Shown: one piece after another, positions 60,926 to 64,000 of the stretch
Layout: every line of letters starts with the position of its first letter
Numbering within the stretch: the first letter of the stretch is position 1
NCBI RefSeq assembly: GCF_037975245.1
Contig: NC_092578.1
Coordinates: forward strand, 17,677,821-17,741,820
Source: Apostichopus japonicus
Lineage: Eukaryota; Echinodermata; Holothuroidea; Aspidochirotida; Stichopodidae
DNA length: 64,000 nt
Direction: 5' to 3'
The notes under the pieces: model-generated
Databases searched by the model: none
What the model was told of the DNA's origin: nothing
Seen by the model: only the letters and a program-made list of their open reading frames with translations
Program-made: the position numbers and the translations under genes

Positions 60926-62207
60926 ACTGATTCAGAAACTATAAATGCAAGCAGGCTAGTACATTTTAATAGGTTTCGGCGGGAGAGACGGAAACACTTA
61001 GAGATCAGGTGAAAAACTTGTCACTGGAACCCGAGAGGATAAATGTTCCCCCGTTGTAACAACATTGATGCGGAGAAACATTTAAGTTCATAGCACAGCA
61101 AGTCACGAGCCACACCAATCATAACACGTGTCTCAATTGATTAACGAAATGTGTTTGAAACGATGTTGCTAACACGAAGAGATGGAAGTGATTGGTAAAT
61201 TTAGAACGAATCAGGTGGCTTTCGCCTCTTTGCGCTAGCAAAGTTGGAAGGCGTCATACTAGGGTTATATTGGCATGGTTCATGCACGTTCCTTGTGCAC
61301 TAGGCATGTAAAGGTCAGGAACAATTTACAAACGTAAACAGGATTCAATGTAACTGACAAGAATTTGGATTCGTGGGGAGCCCTGGGTCGGTAACCACGT
61401 GGTCGGATGATCCTTATGTTTATGTACCGTATTACACGGTAAGAGAATGTTAGTGTAATATTGAAACCGCGGGGAGTCCTTTTGTTGTTATTCTAGGTCT
61501 TATAATGTATTAATTATCCTCCGCTTGGTCGTTGCCAAATATAACATCGAAAGGAGGCCTTGCAAATACACGAGTCGATTGAGATATCAAATTCGCCATA
61601 TATCTCATATAGTAAGAATTGTTTTCTGCTTGTACCTTTGAAAACCGAAAAGTATTAATAGAAGTATTATGCTAAACATATGCTAAAATATCCAGTAAGA
61701 ACATACTACAAATAAGCTGCAGATGATATTCAGTTACTCCTCCCCCGCCAAGCCAAATAGTTACCAACTTCACAGATATAGTTACGTCTACCCCCCCCCC
61801 CCCCCATAACCACATCCCGCCCCACTCCCATCACTGGTGGCCTATAGAAACACAATAATGGTTTCATCAGATCCCCACAAATTAGGCTTTTTGGACAAAC
61901 GCCTGTTCGAAGTCTATCAAAGATGTCTTTCGTCCACAAAGCCGCCCGTACTTATAGCTGGCAGTTAGCCTCTGACGTGTATTGACAGCTAACGGCTGGT
62001 CTATGGATTCTTTATATTTTTTCAAAAAGGATATGCCTTGGTTGAAAATTCGATACATCTGTCATGGCAGTCACATTATTAATGTAACACACCCAAAAAA
62101 AAAAAATTTCTCTTCAGGCAAATGAAGATGAGATGGCGGGAGAAATTATGTCAGTTGTAAAACTTATAATCCTAGCACAAAAAATTTGTTCTGAAGTAAT
62201 GAAATTC
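60926..62207. other. Intergenic, nothing recognised
   Basis: C run near 61790-61805. No gene seen. Confidence 0.5.
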
Positions 62208-62325
62208 ATCCGAAGGGAAATCCCTTTTAAAAGCAGTCTAAATTTTCGATATTATTTTGAAATACCAATTGCATTAATGTAATGTATTTTTCGTTTGCTC
62301 GACTATAGTCAATTTTTATTTTAAT
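62208..62325 (+). repeat. Dispersed repeat, copy 1
   Basis: ATCCGAAGGGAAATC...TATTATTTTGAAATAC...TTTCGTTTGCTCGACTA. The same blocks in the same order occur at 63783-63893. Confidence 0.75.
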
Positions 62326-63220
62326 AACTGGGGAAAAGTCGAAAGGTTTGGAAACTGCCCGATTTTGACCGAATCGTATATATGTTACCGTAAAATGTCT
62401 GTCTGGGCGACGAAATAATTTCGAATAAAAAAATATCTTTAATGACTCGCAAATTAAATTTAATTTGGACGAAAACGTAGGAGGATGTTTAGTTTAAATC
62501 TATTGTAAGATTTTGTTACCAATACGCGATGGTTTGGTAACATTTTCAAACGCTGTCGACAAAACGCTGTAAGCTGTTTCAAATAAATGCAAACTGAAGC
62601 AATACGCTTCTTTTATTTTGCAATGCACAACAAAGTGTCAATTTTTGGCCCTTGAAAACCCCTTTAAGCTTTTGTCAGGTTAGAGTCTGATAGTTTTGTC
62701 GTTATTTTGTGACTACCAAATACCTCTTTAATCGCTAAAGCTCTCTCGTAATAGATTCTGTTATCGCTGCCGCAGGCAAAAGTCACTCTTCATGCTGAGC
62801 CCTCTTCGTCAACCTTTAGAAACTCTCGGAGATTTGATTGGTTAGCATGTTTTTTTGTGTATGTGTGTGTGTGTGTGTGTTTTGTCATCAACGCAGGTAA
62901 GAGAACATTCGTGAAATGAATATCTTGTATTATACTTTGGTGACGGATATATATCTGAGTTGACAAATCAGTCGAAGATAACACAGAAGCAGGATCCCCA
63001 CTGAATTGATAAAATCGCTCAAAGGGCTAACAGCAAGGGCTAGCAGCAAGGGGTATTAAACGAGGAAGAAACAAAATAACGGGCACGATGGTTCTTATAT
63101 ATGTGTTTGACTTTCTTCGTAAACAAGCGATCACGACCAACGAAATTCCGGACAAAAATGATATTGTCTTTATTATGCAGTTTTTACTGCCGCATAATGA
63201 ATTCACGAAATAATCGTAGT
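62326..63220. other. Intergenic, nothing recognised
   Basis: A GT microsatellite near 62860-62880. No gene seen. Confidence 0.5.
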
Positions 63221-63252
63221 CATTATGTGGCAATATTTGCAGCCACATTATG
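63221..63252. other. Perfect 11-bp hairpin
   Basis: CATTATGTGGC (63221-63231), 10-nt loop, GCCACATTATG (63242-63252). ATTATGYGGCA words also occur near 63174, 63188 and 63275, so this is part of a small repeat cluster. Confidence 0.7.
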
Positions 63253-63782
63253 ACCAAGAAAGAAAAAAAAGTAATTATGCGGCAACATTCTTGTCAAATA
63301 ATATAATATGAGGTGTAAACGCAAATTGTCGAATTAGACAAACGAACATCTGCAATGTATCCAACTATGATATACCTACCGACAGAAGACTGCGTGCGTG
63401 ATATGACCGTGAAGGGGTGGTCGTGGGGTGGGGGAGAGATGGTTTTGGAGGTGTAGGATAGGGAGGAGGGGAGGTGGAATGGAGATGGAGGTGCGCTACA
63501 ATTTGGGACAACTGAAGACCAACTTTCCTTTTGTTTATTAACAACATTTATTCATCATCCGCAAATGCAGAGTTTATTCGTTTTTGCTCATGATACTACA
63601 ATTGATTTCCATGATAAGAATTTAGGGGATCTAACTTTACATGCAGAGGATGAAATTACACACATTTTACATTAGCTTAATGCAGACAAATTGTCCTTAT
63701 ATATGAAAAAAACACATGTTTTTATTTTTGATAACAAATGATATGATTGGACTAACGTATCACTGAGGTTTGTTGGCACGTA

Positions 63783-63893
63783 AATCCGAAGGGAAATCTC
63801 TTTTTAAGCAGTTTACATTTTCTATATTATTTTGAAATACAAAATGCAGTAACAATGTATCTTTCGTTTGCTCGACTAGTCATTTTTTTGCCA
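63783..63893 (+). repeat. Dispersed repeat, copy 2
   Basis: Homologous to 62208-62325, with several small indels and substitutions. Sequence to the window end holds nothing else recognised. Confidence 0.75.
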
Positions 63894-64000
63894 ATCATAT
63901 ATAGTGACGGTCTGTTCATGCTTGATAACGCTTCCTGTCAACTTGAGCTGTACGTTATGAATGAATGTGAACTCGATACATGAATGTTCGGTGCAATGAG

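Overview
This is eukaryotic nuclear DNA: AT-rich, almost free of long open reading frames, and full of long (TA)n arrays, homopolymeric G/C tracts, short inverted-repeat DNA transposons and tRNA-derived SINEs. I infer a marine invertebrate deuterostome, most likely an echinoderm and possibly a sea cucumber. The grounds are the gene content, the many AGGCCTA-type words (for example 20335-20660) and the transposon families. The phylum is inference, not something read directly.

The one clear intact host gene is at the left edge on the minus strand. Five exons between 5937 and 285 join with matching phases and good splice sites. They encode the signal-peptide core, the complete six-cysteine hormone-binding domain, TM1 and TM2 of a class B (secretin-family) GPCR. 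The TM1-TM2 loop motif IHWNLITSFI points to the corticotropin-releasing-hormone receptor (CRHR/DH44R) type. The start exon is not found, and TM3-TM7 lie beyond position 1. A LINE 3' end, a SINE and a TA-rich tract sit in its introns.

From 6 to 23 kb the window is non-coding and consists largely of identifiable mobile elements: TIR elements at 7683-8230, 9485-9840, 12288-12634, 18140-18433 and 21313-21616, a SINE at 13511-13752, and long TA arrays. From 23.6 to 27.4 kb on the plus strand there are exon-like pieces of a decayed gene: clean splice sites but premature stops and frame changes, with a C2H2-finger-like piece at the end. A GGTTCT/AGAACC hairpin minisatellite follows at 28.3-28.8 kb.

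The 28.8-41.6 kb stretch has no recognisable gene. It holds TA arrays, a two-copy tandem duplication (30931-31275), a second SINE copy (33884-34098) and a three-copy 100-bp repeat (35090-35355). At 41682-44893 is a 3.2-kb DNA transposon with 19-bp TIRs and TTAA target duplications. It contains a broken gene with the P2X7-receptor-type C-terminal domain (plus strand) and a broken THAP domain (minus strand), which fits a Kolobok-like element. From 44.9 to 64 kb there are again only repeats: a very long TA array (49671-49885), purine-rich tracts, a tRNA-Glu-like SINE (54207-54326), a nested pair of hAT-type MITEs (60222-60917) and a dispersed repeat pair (62208/63783).

The palindrome TGACGTCA occurs at least ten times in the window, several times in or near the TTAA element.
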